From: an uncultured Siphonobacter sp.
Lineage (GTDB): Bacteria > Bacteroidota > Bacteroidia > Cytophagales > Spirosomataceae
Assembly (NCBI GenBank): GCA_913775095.1
Contig: CAJYIW010000010.1
Span: forward strand, 1-57,462
DNA length: 57,462 bases
Direction of reading: 5' to 3'
The notes beneath the pieces were generated by a model, which had not been told where the DNA came from, made no database searches, and worked only from the letters and a program-made list of their open reading frames with translations. Positions within the stretch are counted from its first letter, which is position 1. Every line of letters begins with the position of its first letter. This document shows, in pieces, positions 47,485 through 55,986 of the stretch. The position numbers and the translations under genes are program-made.

Positions 47485-47523
47485 CTTACTTATAGTTCTG
47501 TTTATCAGACGTTTAAAAATCGC

Positions 47524-47645
47524 TATTACCACAAATTGCATGAGGTATTACCACAAATTGCATGAGGTATTACCACAAATTGCATGAGATTTGACCTGTG
47601 CTATTACCACAAATTGCATGAGGTATTACCACAAATTGCATGAGG
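47524..47645 (+). repeat. Five clustered iterons (origin, right group)
   Basis: Five near-identical 22-bp direct repeats with the core ACCACAAATTGCATGAG occupy 47524-47545, 47546-47567, 47568-47589, 47602-47623 and 47624-47645. Two helical turns separate successive copies except for a 12-bp break after the third. This is the expected binding array for the Rep_3 initiator encoded just downstream. Confidence 0.93.
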
Positions 47646-47687
47646 TTGTAGGTTTTCAAAATCAGAAAAACTACATATGGTTTTTTA

Positions 47688-47698
47688 TTGTGGTAATA
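47688..47698 (-). promoter_or_regulatory. Inverted half-iteron in the rep promoter region
   Basis: TTGTGGTAATA is the exact complement of the left half of the iteron (TATTACCACAA), in opposite orientation and about 40 bp before rep. In other iteron plasmids Rep dimers bind such inverted half-sites to repress their own gene, while monomers bind the iterons. Confidence 0.6.
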
Positions 47699-47739
47699 GT
47701 TGTTAGTTTTACAATTCCGTGGAACCTTCTTACCTGCGT

Positions 47740-48699
47740 ATGAAAAGTTTAATCAACATCAGCAACAGTCTTAATCTCACCAAGCAGGAATTTACGACCG
47801 TAGAAAAGCATATCCTGCTGATCACGCTGCTGCATCTGAAAAACAGGCAGGGATTCGGAGTCAACATTGATGAAAAATTAATCGTTTCTTTTCCGGCCAC
47901 GGATATCAAAGAAACCAATCTGGTACGTATCAAAGAGTCGCTGGACAAAATCACCTCCCGGAAAATCTTCTTTGATGAATCGACCAGGAGTAAGGACTAT
48001 TTCGGGTATATCGTCCCTTTCACCTATGCCAACTACGAGGGCAAAGTAGGGGCCAGTTCGACAATTACGGTGGAGCTCAACAGCCGCTGTAACAAGCTAT
48101 TTCTGGAATTGGCTAACGGCTATACCACGACGGATCTTCAGACCATCCTGAGCCTCAAAAGTGTGCATGCCATTCGGATGTACGAGCTTTTGATGATGTA
48201 TCGCAAGAAGAACGAGTGGATCATTGAAATAGACCGTTTAAAGGGCTTGCTGGGGCTCAACCTGACTGCCTACAAAAGCTTCACGGATTTTGAAACCCGA
48301 ATTTTAAAATATACGCAGAAAGAACTTTCCGAACACTGTAGTTTACTCTTTGATTGGGAAATAGCTGCGAAAGAACGCAAGAAAATTACGGCTCTTAAAT
48401 TCACGATCCAGGATGTAGAAGGAATGGACCGGGAGCTGCTGGCGGAAGAAACGGGCAAAACGATTGATTACGTGAGTTCTTTGGGAGACCTTGAAATTGC
48501 TTCTAAAGTCAGAGCGGCCTGTTTGAAATACACGTTTTCGGAAAAGCAAATCCAGTGGATTCTGGAGTCCAAAGAACGAATCAGCGAATTGATTCGAATT
48601 GACCTGATCGTTGAGGATAAGATTGAAAAAGGAAAGCCCCCCCGGAATCGAACTAAATACGTAGCGAAAAGTCTGGGACTGGATCAGGTTAAATGGTAG
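47740..48699 (+). CDS. Rep_3-family plasmid replication initiator
   Basis: A 319-residue initiator of the Rep_3 superfamily (two winged helices). N-terminal domain about 1-125 (NLTKQEFTTVEKHILLITLL), second domain about 130-235 (SLKSVHAIRMYELLMMYRKK, then YKSFTDFETRILKYTQKEL), the usual DNA-binding winged helix. It would bind the iterons immediately upstream and load host replication proteins. The ATG at 47740 is used; a GTG at 47719 would add seven residues but is very close to the half-iteron and promoter. It is the only replication gene in the window. Confidence 0.92.
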   Translation: MKSLINISNSLNLTKQEFTTVEKHILLITLLHLKNRQGFGVNIDEKLIVSFPATDIKETNLVRIKESLDKITSRKIFFDESTRSKDYFGYIVPFTYANYEGKVGASSTITVELNSRCNKLFLELANGYTTTDLQTILSLKSVHAIRMYELLMMYRKKNEWIIEIDRLKGLLGLNLTAYKSFTDFETRILKYTQKELSEHCSLLFDWEIAAKERKKITALKFTIQDVEGMDRELLAEETGKTIDYVSSLGDLEIASKVRAACLKYTFSEKQIQWILESKERISELIRIDLIVEDKIEKGKPPRNRTKYVAKSLGLDQVKW

Positions 48700-49146
48700 A
48701 TTTCACTTCTTCAACAGAATATACAAGATAAATATTTAGTTTTAATATCGTTTTTATATCGTTATAATACTTTAAATACTTCTTTGCTGCTGCTAACAGC
48801 ATAGGTTTCTTTATCCCATTAGGGCCTAATGATATACCCGTACCATCTCATTCCTGTGAGTTTTCAGACCCATCAGCTTTCCGGGTTGGCCTAAGGATGT
48901 GGAGAGTTCGGCAGGGGAGCAGAAAGGGAATCATTTGTAAAGAAAGCGGGTTAGTTTCTCAGCCTTAAGGCAGGTAGCAAAGAAAGTGCTGTTCGTTAAT
49001 CACCCCGTCTGCCAGATGGGCCCTAGACGACTTTGCAGGACCGCTGCCTGCCTGAGTAACACTGTCAAACTCCGTATCCTTTACACACGAGTTCTTTTCT
49101 GTTGACAGAATAAACCCGTACTCTGGATGTACTCAACACGCGTGCG
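48700..49146. other. Intergenic region without a recognisable gene
   Basis: A 447-bp gap between rep and the flavin monooxygenase gene. Its first 80 bp are AT-rich. No credible reading frame, long inverted repeat, iteron or promoter consensus was seen; the only symmetrical site is the short palindrome ATTAGGGCCTAAT near 48820. Confidence 0.5.
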
Positions 49147-50157
49147 ATGAACCCTATAGCTTATTCCCTTTTAGAACTTGCTCTTGCTCCGCAGGGAAGC
49201 ACCATCAAAGAAACCCTTAACAATTCACTGGTTTTAGCAAAGCAGGCAGAAGCCTCGGGCTATACTCGTTTCTGGTTTGCTGAACATCATAATTCTGACC
49301 ACATTGGCAGTAATGCCCCCTCCGTCCTAATTGGGTACGTGGCTGAAAACACGCAAACCCTTCGGGTGGGCTCCGGAGGGATTATGCTTCCCAATCATTC
49401 GCCCCTGATTGTAGCCGAGCAATTCGGAACCCTGGCTCAATTATACCCCAATCGTATTGACCTGGGCTTGGGAAGAGCCCCGGGTACCGATGGTCAGACC
49501 GCACACGCGATTCGCTCCGATTTCATGGAAGCGGCCCAATCCTTTCCCCAGGAAGTGACTAAAATTCAAACGTATTTTTCGTCCGATAATCACTACTCGA
49601 AAGTAAGAGCTCCCATTGCTGAAGGCACCGGCGTTCCCCTGTATATTCTGGGTTCCAGCACCGACAGTGCTCACCTGGCTGCCCGGAAAGGCTTGCCTTA
49701 TGCCTTTGCGAGTCATTTTGCTTCTACTCACTTACTGAACGCCCTGGCCATTTATCGTCGGGAATTTCAGCCCTCCGAGGTGCTAAGTCAGCCCTACACG
49801 ATAGCCGGAGTAAACGTGCTGATTGCGGATACCGACGAAGAGGCAGAGAAATTATTCACAACCCTGATCCGGATGTTTCTTGGGGTATTGACCGGGGCCA
49901 AAGACGCCTTGCAGCCCCCCATGGAGATGACCGGAGAACTGCGGGAACTTCTCAATCACCCTACTTTACATCAAATGCTGAAGTATTCTTTTGTGGGTAG
50001 TAAAGCAACGGTAAAAAGCCAGGTTCAGGCCTTTATTGAACAAACCCAGGTGAATGAACTGATCGCCGTGTCTACGACGTACGCCATAGAAGATCGGTTG
50101 AAATCGGTTCAGCTTTTTGCGGAAGTCATGCAGGAAATCAATGAAAGTAAAGCCTGA
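49147..50157 (+). CDS. LLM-class flavin-dependent monooxygenase (luciferase-like)
   Basis: A 336-residue luciferase-like TIM-barrel enzyme. Family features: YSLLELALAPQG at the N-terminus, RFWFAEHHNSDHIGSNAPSV, RVGSGGIMLPNHSPLIVAEQFGTL and the C-terminal FVGSKATVKSQVQAF. It would use reduced flavin from a separate reductase to oxidise a small organic substrate; the substrate is unknown. It is not in an operon; a large inverted repeat begins about 50 bp after its stop codon. Confidence 0.92.
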   Translation: MNPIAYSLLELALAPQGSTIKETLNNSLVLAKQAEASGYTRFWFAEHHNSDHIGSNAPSVLIGYVAENTQTLRVGSGGIMLPNHSPLIVAEQFGTLAQLYPNRIDLGLGRAPGTDGQTAHAIRSDFMEAAQSFPQEVTKIQTYFSSDNHYSKVRAPIAEGTGVPLYILGSSTDSAHLAARKGLPYAFASHFASTHLLNALAIYRREFQPSEVLSQPYTIAGVNVLIADTDEEAEKLFTTLIRMFLGVLTGAKDALQPPMEMTGELRELLNHPTLHQMLKYSFVGSKATVKSQVQAFIEQTQVNELIAVSTTYAIEDRLKSVQLFAEVMQEINESKA

Positions 50158-50204
50158 CCCTGGCCGTTGGATTGCTTTCGTGCGTACCGTGTAACCAGCG
50201 TTCG

Positions 50205-50281
50205 AAAAGGGCCTTCTTCATTCGGTACGTTAGCACGGAATATTCCCCGTTGATGCTAACGTACCGAATGCAAGCCCTTTT
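50205..50281. repeat. Large compound inverted repeat (cruciform-forming)
   Basis: A perfect 17-bp inverted repeat (50219-50235 with 50254-50270) is nested inside an 8-bp pair (50205-50212 with 50274-50281), and its loop contains the perfect 10-bp palindrome GGAATATTCC (50237-50246). It may serve as terminator for the flavin monooxygenase gene but is unusually elaborate. Confidence 0.65.
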
Positions 50282-51068
50282 AAATCCATTCGGGATCATC
50301 GCCCGTTCTCCCTTGATCTGGCCGTAATAGCAGCGATCCGCAGAACATTCTCCCAGATGCGGAACCGTTTTTTCAGTCAGACCGGGATCCTCAATCGAAC
50401 GCAGAGCATCAGAGAAGGCGGAGTAAATGGATCTGTTGACGTCCGTGCCGTTAGCGTTCGGTGAGGTCTTTGTATACCGCGTCCACCATCGGACTTGCCT
50501 TTCATCCACTCTGGATCAGTCCTGCTGATTGAGTTCCTGGACCAGCTATTCGGTCTGAATGGATTCTCTCGTGTCATATGCTTTTTCAGGCATTCGGTAG
50601 CAGTTGGGATCCTGAATGAAGGTCGCAGGGTTTCCGGTGCCAGTCATCCGTTACGGTCCCTTCCTGATCAAAAACCAGCTCCAGCAAGCACTAGTCTTCG
50701 TCGATAGAGGTAAAAGTAACTGGTGTTTGTATGCTGAAAACAGGTCTCCTCAGGTATACTTCTAATCCTTATGAATTAATCTGCTCTTTTATGCTTCAAT
50801 ACTAATAATCTGTTAATCAGAATATTATAGGTAGTGGCGAGTAATTCGTCCGGCAGAAGCAAGGGTATTTAACAATACTGGCCCTGTCATTCTCATCTAA
50901 AGTTTTTACTGGCTCAGTTATATAACTTGAATTATGTTAACTATATCAACCTATTCTATCCCCGGATAACTGGAAATTTTCCGTCTGGCCCAAACGGAAT
51001 TTAACCGTACCGAAGAGTACCTATCTGACTATACGATACGTACTCAAGAAAAATAACCTGGTGCCCCT
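50282..51068. other. Intergenic region without a recognisable gene
   Basis: About 0.8 kb between the monooxygenase and the convergent MarR gene. Minus-strand open frames (50138-50509 and 50377-50577) are short, in different frames, show no known domain, and the first translates through the large inverted repeat. They may be fragments of one decayed gene. The part from about 50760 to 50960 is AT-rich and shows nothing definite. Confidence 0.5.
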
Positions 51069-51533
51069 TTACAATTCCGCCGCATTGGCGGTGATGAGTG
51101 CGGCCATGGTTGCATTGAAACCCGTTACCTGTGTTCCCAGACTATCAAAAAAATCCAGATCGACCGTTTCCACGCTAACGATGGCTTTTTTTAATACCGT
51201 TTCGCCCTCCGGGGTTAACCTGATGGCCTTGGCCCGGGTATCGGTGGGATGCTCCTGACGAGTGATGAACTTTTTCTCCTCCAGCGTTCTCAGCACTTTG
51301 GATACCATCATCCGGTCGGCATTACTCATCGTAGCGATGTCGACCTGCGTCACCGTATCACTCGCCCGGGATAACCAGGCCAACGCACAAAGGAGCACAA
51401 ACTGGGTATGCGTCAGGTCCAGAGGATCCAGAACCTGCTTTTGTTTCCGCTGCCATAACTGGGTAAGCTGGCCCAGCAGATAACCCGGACTGTCCTCGGG
51501 TTTCTTGAAATGAAAATCAATGGGTTGAGACAT
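51069..51533 (-). CDS. MarR-family transcriptional regulator
   Basis: A 154-residue winged-helix regulator. The HTH region is VTQVDIATMSNADRMMVSKVLRTLEEK, followed by the wing HPTDTRAKAIRLTPEG. The 5' end overlaps the EVE-protein gene by 17 bp, so it is the last gene of a three-gene minus-strand operon (VOC, EVE, MarR). It may repress the operon promoter at 52355-52385. Confidence 0.92.
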   Translation of the reverse strand: MSQPIDFHFKKPEDSPGYLLGQLTQLWQRKQKQVLDPLDLTHTQFVLLCALAWLSRASDTVTQVDIATMSNADRMMVSKVLRTLEEKKFITRQEHPTDTRAKAIRLTPEGETVLKKAIVSVETVDLDFFDSLGTQVTGFNATMAALITANAAEL

Positions 51534-51963
51534 CGTCAGTAGGTAACATCAGTGAAGAAATCAGCTCAAAATCGTGCGAGTCGATTTCCAGAAAACCAAA
51601 TCGAAAGGGATAACCCCAGTTTTTTTTGTTTCGGATAAAACTCAGACCTGGGATTAAAGGTAACACGGAAACCGCAGTACCGGGCAGATAATCAATTCTA
51701 CGCCGGGAAGGACAAAAGTCAGCGGATACCTGGTATTCAAAAACCTCATCATTCCTTACGTTCCCGATGGCCGTGAATTCCTGGCACAGCTCCGGCTTTC
51801 CCAGGACCTGTTTGCCCGAGTAATAGATGACGCCATCCCCTTTACGCATCCTTTTCAGGGGCAAGGCCTTGCCGTGGCAGGCCTGTGCAAAACCCTGGGT
51901 AAGACCTGACCTGACGTGATCTTTGGAAGCTACGATGATCCAGTATTTTCGTTCCCTGTTCAT
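51517..51963 (-). CDS. EVE-domain (PUA-like) protein
   Basis: A 148-residue protein made of one EVE domain, a PUA-superfamily fold that binds modified bases in DNA or RNA. The N-terminal YWIIVASKDHVRSGLTQGFA, then MRKGDGVIYYSG and the C-terminal LSFIRNKKNWGYPFRFGFLEI fit family members of this length. Its gene overlaps the MarR gene (17 bp) and follows the VOC gene closely. What it recognises here is unknown. Confidence 0.85.
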   Translation of the reverse strand: MNRERKYWIIVASKDHVRSGLTQGFAQACHGKALPLKRMRKGDGVIYYSGKQVLGKPELCQEFTAIGNVRNDEVFEYQVSADFCPSRRRIDYLPGTAVSVLPLIPGLSFIRNKKNWGYPFRFGFLEIDSHDFELISSLMLPTDDVSTH

Positions 51964-51970
51964 GAGGCTC

Positions 51971-52333
51971 CTAACTAGTTTTCAGGAAGGTAAGGTTATA
52001 CCCATCGGGATCCCGGACGACGAGGATCTTCCCGAAAGGAGTAAGCTGAATGGGTCCTGAGATGGGTACTTCCCGGGCTATGAACTGAGCCTCTAAGGCT
52101 TCTATTTCTTCGTCAATGGCAAACCACAGGGATGTACCCGTGCCGAGTTCCTTTCCTTCCAGATCACTAAGGGGCGTTCGGATCGCAAAACTCGCTTCCC
52201 CCTGATTATACCTGAATATGCAGGCTTGGGAATTCGGAATACCGGCTTCTTCAAATCCTAATTTTGTCGTATAAAACTCTTTTGATGCTTCAAGATCCCG
52301 TACCTGAAGGGAAGCAAATACCAATTTTCGCAT
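51971..52333 (-). CDS. VOC-family (glyoxalase/bleomycin-resistance-like) protein
   Basis: A 120-residue single VOC module with the paired beta-alpha-beta-beta-beta units: VFASLQVRDLEASKEFYTTKLGF at the start and ILVVRDPDGYNLTFL at the end. Members include metal-dependent dioxygenases, isomerases and drug-binding resistance proteins. The specific activity is not predictable. It is the first gene of an operon with the EVE and MarR genes, the next start being 7 bp away. Confidence 0.9.
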   Translation of the reverse strand: MRKLVFASLQVRDLEASKEFYTTKLGFEEAGIPNSQACIFRYNQGEASFAIRTPLSDLEGKELGTGTSLWFAIDEEIEALEAQFIAREVPISGPIQLTPFGKILVVRDPDGYNLTFLKTS

Positions 52334-52347
52334 GATGATTTATTTTT

Positions 52348-52385
52348 GTTGCCACAAATATAATATACACGACAACAATATAAAA
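52348..52385 (-). promoter_or_regulatory. Promoter and candidate MarR operator of the VOC-EVE-MarR operon
   Basis: Read on the minus strand, TTTT (52385-52382) and the perfect -7 box TATATTTG (52362-52355) are 19 bp apart, 22 bp before the VOC start codon. GTTG/CAAC arms (52348-52351 and 52373-52376) flank the -7 box as an interrupted palindrome suitable for a MarR dimer. Confidence 0.55.
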
Positions 52386-52806
52386 ATTAACTATTATTTC
52401 CTCTCCATTTTCGCATGATCTGTACCCGTTAACTCAATGCTTCTGATTCATTTTTACATTGGTTCAGGTATTACGGTTCGCCCGAAGCATCCTGTACCCC
52501 CGGTTTGATAGCATCGATGTTTCTGGATTCCTAAATCAGGGATGGGGAGCTCCTGCTAGCCATTCCTTCCCTGACACCACAGCAGAGGCATTCTGATTCT
52601 GGCTGACCGCTTCATGGTCCAGACCCGTACCAAACCAGTCAAGAAAAGATTTTGACAGTAGCCCCGACGCTACATGACCCGTACTTAACCCTTCTGTTTC
52701 ACCGGGTTCGCTGGTAGAAAGGCAGTCTCTCTCCTTTCAGAAATCCAGTGGACTGAAACAAGAAGCAGAAAACGGGGTTATTACTAATTTAAATTATTCC
52801 CAGTGT
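52386..52806. other. Intergenic region without a recognisable gene
   Basis: About 420 bp between divergent genes. Apart from the minus-strand promoter at its left edge nothing definite is visible; the last 30 bp before the response regulator are AT-rich and may hold its promoter, but no consensus was found. Confidence 0.5.
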
Positions 52807-53235
52807 ATGTCCCACCAAGGTCCTATTCTTTTGATTGACGACGATGAAGATGATCATTTCATTTTTCAATCCGTCGTGGAAGAACTCGGCGTTACCAACA
52901 AAATCATTTTCTTTCTTAACGGAAAAGAGGCCCTGGATTATTTGCTCACTACCACGGAGCAACCTTTTGTCATTCTTTGCGACATCAATATGCCTCTGAT
53001 GAATGGCATTGAGCTTCATCAGTCCATCATTGCCAGTGACTTCTTACGCCGCAAAGCCATTCCTTTTGTTTTTCTGACTACTGCGGCTAATTCCAAAGTT
53101 ATCAATGAAGCCTACCATCAGGCGGTGCAGGGTTTCTTTCAGAAATCGACTTCCATTGACTTATATAAAATACAGATCAGCAGCATTATTGCCTACTGGA
53201 GCAACTGCCTGCATCCCAATGTTTTTCCAATGTAG
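52807..53235 (+). CDS. Single-domain response regulator (CheY/Rcp1-like)
   Basis: A 142-residue stand-alone receiver domain. Acidic pocket Asp11-Asp13, phosphoacceptor Asp59 in LCDINMPLMNG, the conserved Thr in FLTTAA and Lys in GFFQKS are all present. There is no output domain, so it acts by protein contact, usually with a histidine kinase. No kinase gene is nearby, so the partner must be chromosomal. Confidence 0.93.
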   Translation: MSHQGPILLIDDDEDDHFIFQSVVEELGVTNKIIFFLNGKEALDYLLTTTEQPFVILCDINMPLMNGIELHQSIIASDFLRRKAIPFVFLTTAANSKVINEAYHQAVQGFFQKSTSIDLYKIQISSIIAYWSNCLHPNVFPM

Positions 53236-53403
53236 AGGTGCCTGAAAATCCTTTTTGAACCCTGTCAACGGATGTAGTAATCAGACAAAAATCCAGGTTC
53301 ACCGTTCTAAGGTTTTCCAGATCAGGGAGTAATAACTCTTTAGTCAGAAAAGAACATCCAGACACAGGTTATGGGACCATTCGTCAGAACCCAGGCTACC
53401 TGA

Positions 53404-54798
53404 TCAGGACGGGGACTCCCACGTTTCCCGCCAGCGGTAATACGCCGAAGGTCTGACCCGATACCGGGCGAAATTACCTTCGTGCAAAGACAGCAATTCC
53501 GTCTCGACGGTTTCAGTGAAGCGTGCCCGATCGGCGTCGGTAATTTTCCGGGCGGCCTGCTGAATGGTTCGGGCGGCCTGCTCCTGCGTCAGGGCTTCCG
53601 TAATAATTTCAGCAATGAGCATTCGTACTTCTTCCCGATACTGAAGTCGAAAGGGATCCGGCTCTCCCAGCGACTGGCGTATGGCAGCGTATCTCAGGGC
53701 CGACCGCTCGTAGGCCCACAGGAACACATCTTTGAAGAGGTCGGTCTCATTTAGTTCATAGATGCCCAGCAATCCCTGCACATACAAACGGTCGGGCACG
53801 TCAACGAAAGCTAAAGGTGCCATATTGTGTCGGTTCAGAGCGATGTTAGCCGCCAGACGTGAAACCCGCTTGTTTACATCATCAAAAGGTTGCAGATAGG
53901 GCAAGTGCACCATGATAAAGAAAGCCTGCTCAAAAGGATCTTTAATGGCCTGGGCCTTTGAAAGCATGGTTCTGAATAGCTCGTCAATGAGCTGCGGCAT
54001 GGCCAGTGGCGTAAATACCGAGTTGGTGATTCCGACCCCAAACGTCCGTAACCGACCGGAAGCCGCCGGGTCAGGCAGAAGGTTATTGGATAGTAAAGCG
54101 TGGAGATTGGTAATCGTATAATGATTGAAATCGATCTCCTCCGTAGCCTGAACGATAAACTCAATGGCTTCCTTATGATTAAGAATCATCTGGGCTTCCG
54201 CCGCCGTATGATGGTCGGCCAGCTTTCCCTGCGAAATCAGCCTCTGGGTATCGAGCAGGCTGTAGGTATTTCCTTCCAGCCGGCTGGAATTCCAGGACAG
54301 ATCAATCAGTAATCGCTGTAAAATTTCTTTGGCATAAGTTCCTGCCGGCTGGTTCAGGCTGGAAGTCTGACCTAATCTCCGTAATTTGTTTCGCTCTTCC
54401 TCACTAAGGTAATGGTCGCTATTGGGTTGATACGACTTCAGAAAATCAGCATTATACCCCACGGGAATACGGGTATGAAGCGGGGCGGAAAGTTTTTGCA
54501 AAAGGATTTTTCCCTTTCGTGACAAAGGAATATCCGCGGAGCCCGAGGTTTCGGTAGTGGGATTTGAAGGCGATGATGCCGGCAAACGGTACATTACTGC
54601 CCTTGATTTTCCGGACACCAGCACGATTCCCTGCTCCTTTAATTTCTCAAGCCGTCTTTGTAAGGTACGCACTTCAAGGTCTATGTCCAGAGCCTTATTC
54701 AAGGTGTCCAGGGAAGCTCCCTGCGGATACAATCCAAGCGTCTGAATGATTTTTTCTACCTGCGAAGCAATTGGAGTTCTACTTTTCTGACTACCCAT
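53404..54798 (-). CDS. Fic-fold protein with degenerate catalytic motif and N-terminal winged helix
   Basis: A 464-residue protein. The N-terminal ~75 residues form a winged helix (ASLDTLNKALDIDLEVRTLQ then RRLEKLKEQGIVLV). The Fic core has the inhibitory-helix motif SSRLEGN (Ser171, Glu175) and the signature region QPFDDVNKR (303-311), where canonical Fic proteins have HPFx(D/E)GN(G/K)R. The catalytic His is therefore Gln303 and the first Gly is Val, so ordinary AMP transfer is unlikely; many Bacteroidota Fic proteins appear to share this form. The ATG at 54798 is preferred to 54894, which lies in the operator region. It is possibly an autoregulator rather than a toxin. Confidence 0.88.
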   Translation of the reverse strand: MGSQKSRTPIASQVEKIIQTLGLYPQGASLDTLNKALDIDLEVRTLQRRLEKLKEQGIVLVSGKSRAVMYRLPASSPSNPTTETSGSADIPLSRKGKILLQKLSAPLHTRIPVGYNADFLKSYQPNSDHYLSEEERNKLRRLGQTSSLNQPAGTYAKEILQRLLIDLSWNSSRLEGNTYSLLDTQRLISQGKLADHHTAAEAQMILNHKEAIEFIVQATEEIDFNHYTITNLHALLSNNLLPDPAASGRLRTFGVGITNSVFTPLAMPQLIDELFRTMLSKAQAIKDPFEQAFFIMVHLPYLQPFDDVNKRVSRLAANIALNRHNMAPLAFVDVPDRLYVQGLLGIYELNETDLFKDVFLWAYERSALRYAAIRQSLGEPDPFRLQYREEVRMLIAEIITEALTQEQAARTIQQAARKITDADRARFTETVETELLSLHEGNFARYRVRPSAYYRWRETWESPS

Positions 54799-54828
54799 AC
54801 GTGTAAGACCATTGGTTGCTCTGGATTC

Positions 54829-54892
54829 GTGCAAATTGTCGCGATACCACTTTTGCGACAGTTTGCACGTCAAAATACAGCTTTTTTGTCGC
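54829..54892. promoter_or_regulatory. Inverted-repeat operator upstream of the Fic-fold gene
   Basis: GTGCAAATTGTCGC (54829-54842) and GCGACAGTTTGCAC (54855-54868) are inverted with 13 of 14 positions complementary. A third half-site TGTCGC lies at 54887-54892. The site starts 30 bp upstream of the chosen start codon. The protein's own winged helix is a natural candidate to bind it. Confidence 0.6.
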
Positions 54893-55093
54893 ATAAATGA
54901 CGTCCAGCATTCAGGACAAAGAAAAATTCCCTTTTCTATCCATTAATAAGACCTTATTATTTCGATTTTAGGGTACTGAAATCAGGAAGAGTTCTTTTGA
55001 AATGGATCCTGAGCGAGTGTTGCTTTTCAGTACCTTCATTCATGAATGTAACCAAGACCTGGAAATTGATTCACACCGAGTACTTAGCCGAGA

Positions 55094-55675
55094 ATGATAG
55101 TATCTATGACAGAAACGGATCCATCCCATGGCTATGAGCAGGCCGCCGATGAGTTCATCAAAACCCGGAATCTGACCATTGGGATTTCCTGCCTGGACTA
55201 CTGGCCCGCTCGGGCAACCATCCTCGATCTGGGTTGCGGAACCGGATTCCCGGTAACGGACACCTTAATCAGGAAAGGGCTGCTTGTCTACGGCATTGAT
55301 GCTTCTCCGACCCTTGTCCGTTACTTCCGGCACCATTTTCCCGGGGTACCCATCGCCTGTGAGGCGGTGGAGGAATCGACCTTTTTTAATCGGTCCTTCG
55401 ATGGCGTCATTGCCTGTGGGCTACTGTTTCTTTTGCCAGCGGAAGTTCAGAAAGACGTGTTACGGAAATCGGCCCGGGCCTTGAAAACCGGGGGTAAGCT
55501 ATTATTTACAGCACCCTCGGCGGTAGCTACCTGGACAGACCGTTTGACCCAGCAAGAGTGCGTATCCCTCGGAGCCGAACCCTATAAAAGCCTGCTGGCG
55601 GAACTCGGCATGAACCTGATAGAGGAATTTGAGGATGAAGGCAATAATCATTATTATCATGCCATTAAAATTTAA
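55094..55675 (+). CDS. SAM-dependent class I methyltransferase
   Basis: A 193-residue methyltransferase of the Methyltransf_11/25 type. Motif I is ILDLGCGTGFPV (about residues 43-54), the acidic end of strand 2 is VYGIDAS, and motif II/III is FDGVIACGLLFLLP. The substrate is unknown. A second ATG at 55106 is equally plausible. It is divergent from the Fic-fold gene and not in an operon with the sigma factor that starts 311 bp downstream. Confidence 0.9.
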   Translation: MIVSMTETDPSHGYEQAADEFIKTRNLTIGISCLDYWPARATILDLGCGTGFPVTDTLIRKGLLVYGIDASPTLVRYFRHHFPGVPIACEAVEESTFFNRSFDGVIACGLLFLLPAEVQKDVLRKSARALKTGGKLLFTAPSAVATWTDRLTQQECVSLGAEPYKSLLAELGMNLIEEFEDEGNNHYYHAIKI

Positions 55676-55986
55676 TTACTCCATTTTCTCACCTTCGTTT
55701 AGTAGTTTTATTGGTTACTTTTTTCTCATAAAGTACACCATATAATCAATTTATACTTTTAATTTCAATCTTTCAAAAAAGCGTTTACTGCGTTCTTAAA
55801 AGATCACCTAAGCCCTTCGATTTTTGGTAGAAATGAAAATAAAACAAAGGCCTGGATTGGTTTAATAATAATTTTTCGCAGAAATTTACCAAAAGATATA
55901 TGCATACATTAGCTACTTCCTGAAAAGATCATGGTTCCTGCGGGGCTGATATCTCAAGCGTTTACACCATTTGTTGCTTTTTAATC
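55676..55986. other. AT-rich intergenic region upstream of the sigma factor gene
   Basis: This 311-bp gap is strongly AT-rich and should hold the promoter of the sigma/anti-sigma/SusCD unit, but neither a TTTG/TAnnTTTG pair nor a clear operator was identified. Confidence 0.4.

Noticed and set aside
46801-47645. CRISPR array
   Set aside because: The repeats are 17-22 bp direct repeats with irregular or no spacers, adjacent to a Rep_3 gene and a DnaA box, and there are no cas genes; they are origin iterons.
50138-50509. Minus-strand open frame of 123 codons overlapping the end of the flavin monooxygenase gene
   Set aside because: It has no recognisable domain, overlaps the neighbouring gene, and translates straight through the large perfect inverted repeat at 50205-50281, which is better explained as a structural DNA or RNA element.
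53404-54798. Fic toxin of a toxin-antitoxin pair
   Set aside because: The catalytic histidine is glutamine, there is no separate antitoxin gene, and the inhibitory motif is in the same chain, so a toxin role is not supported.
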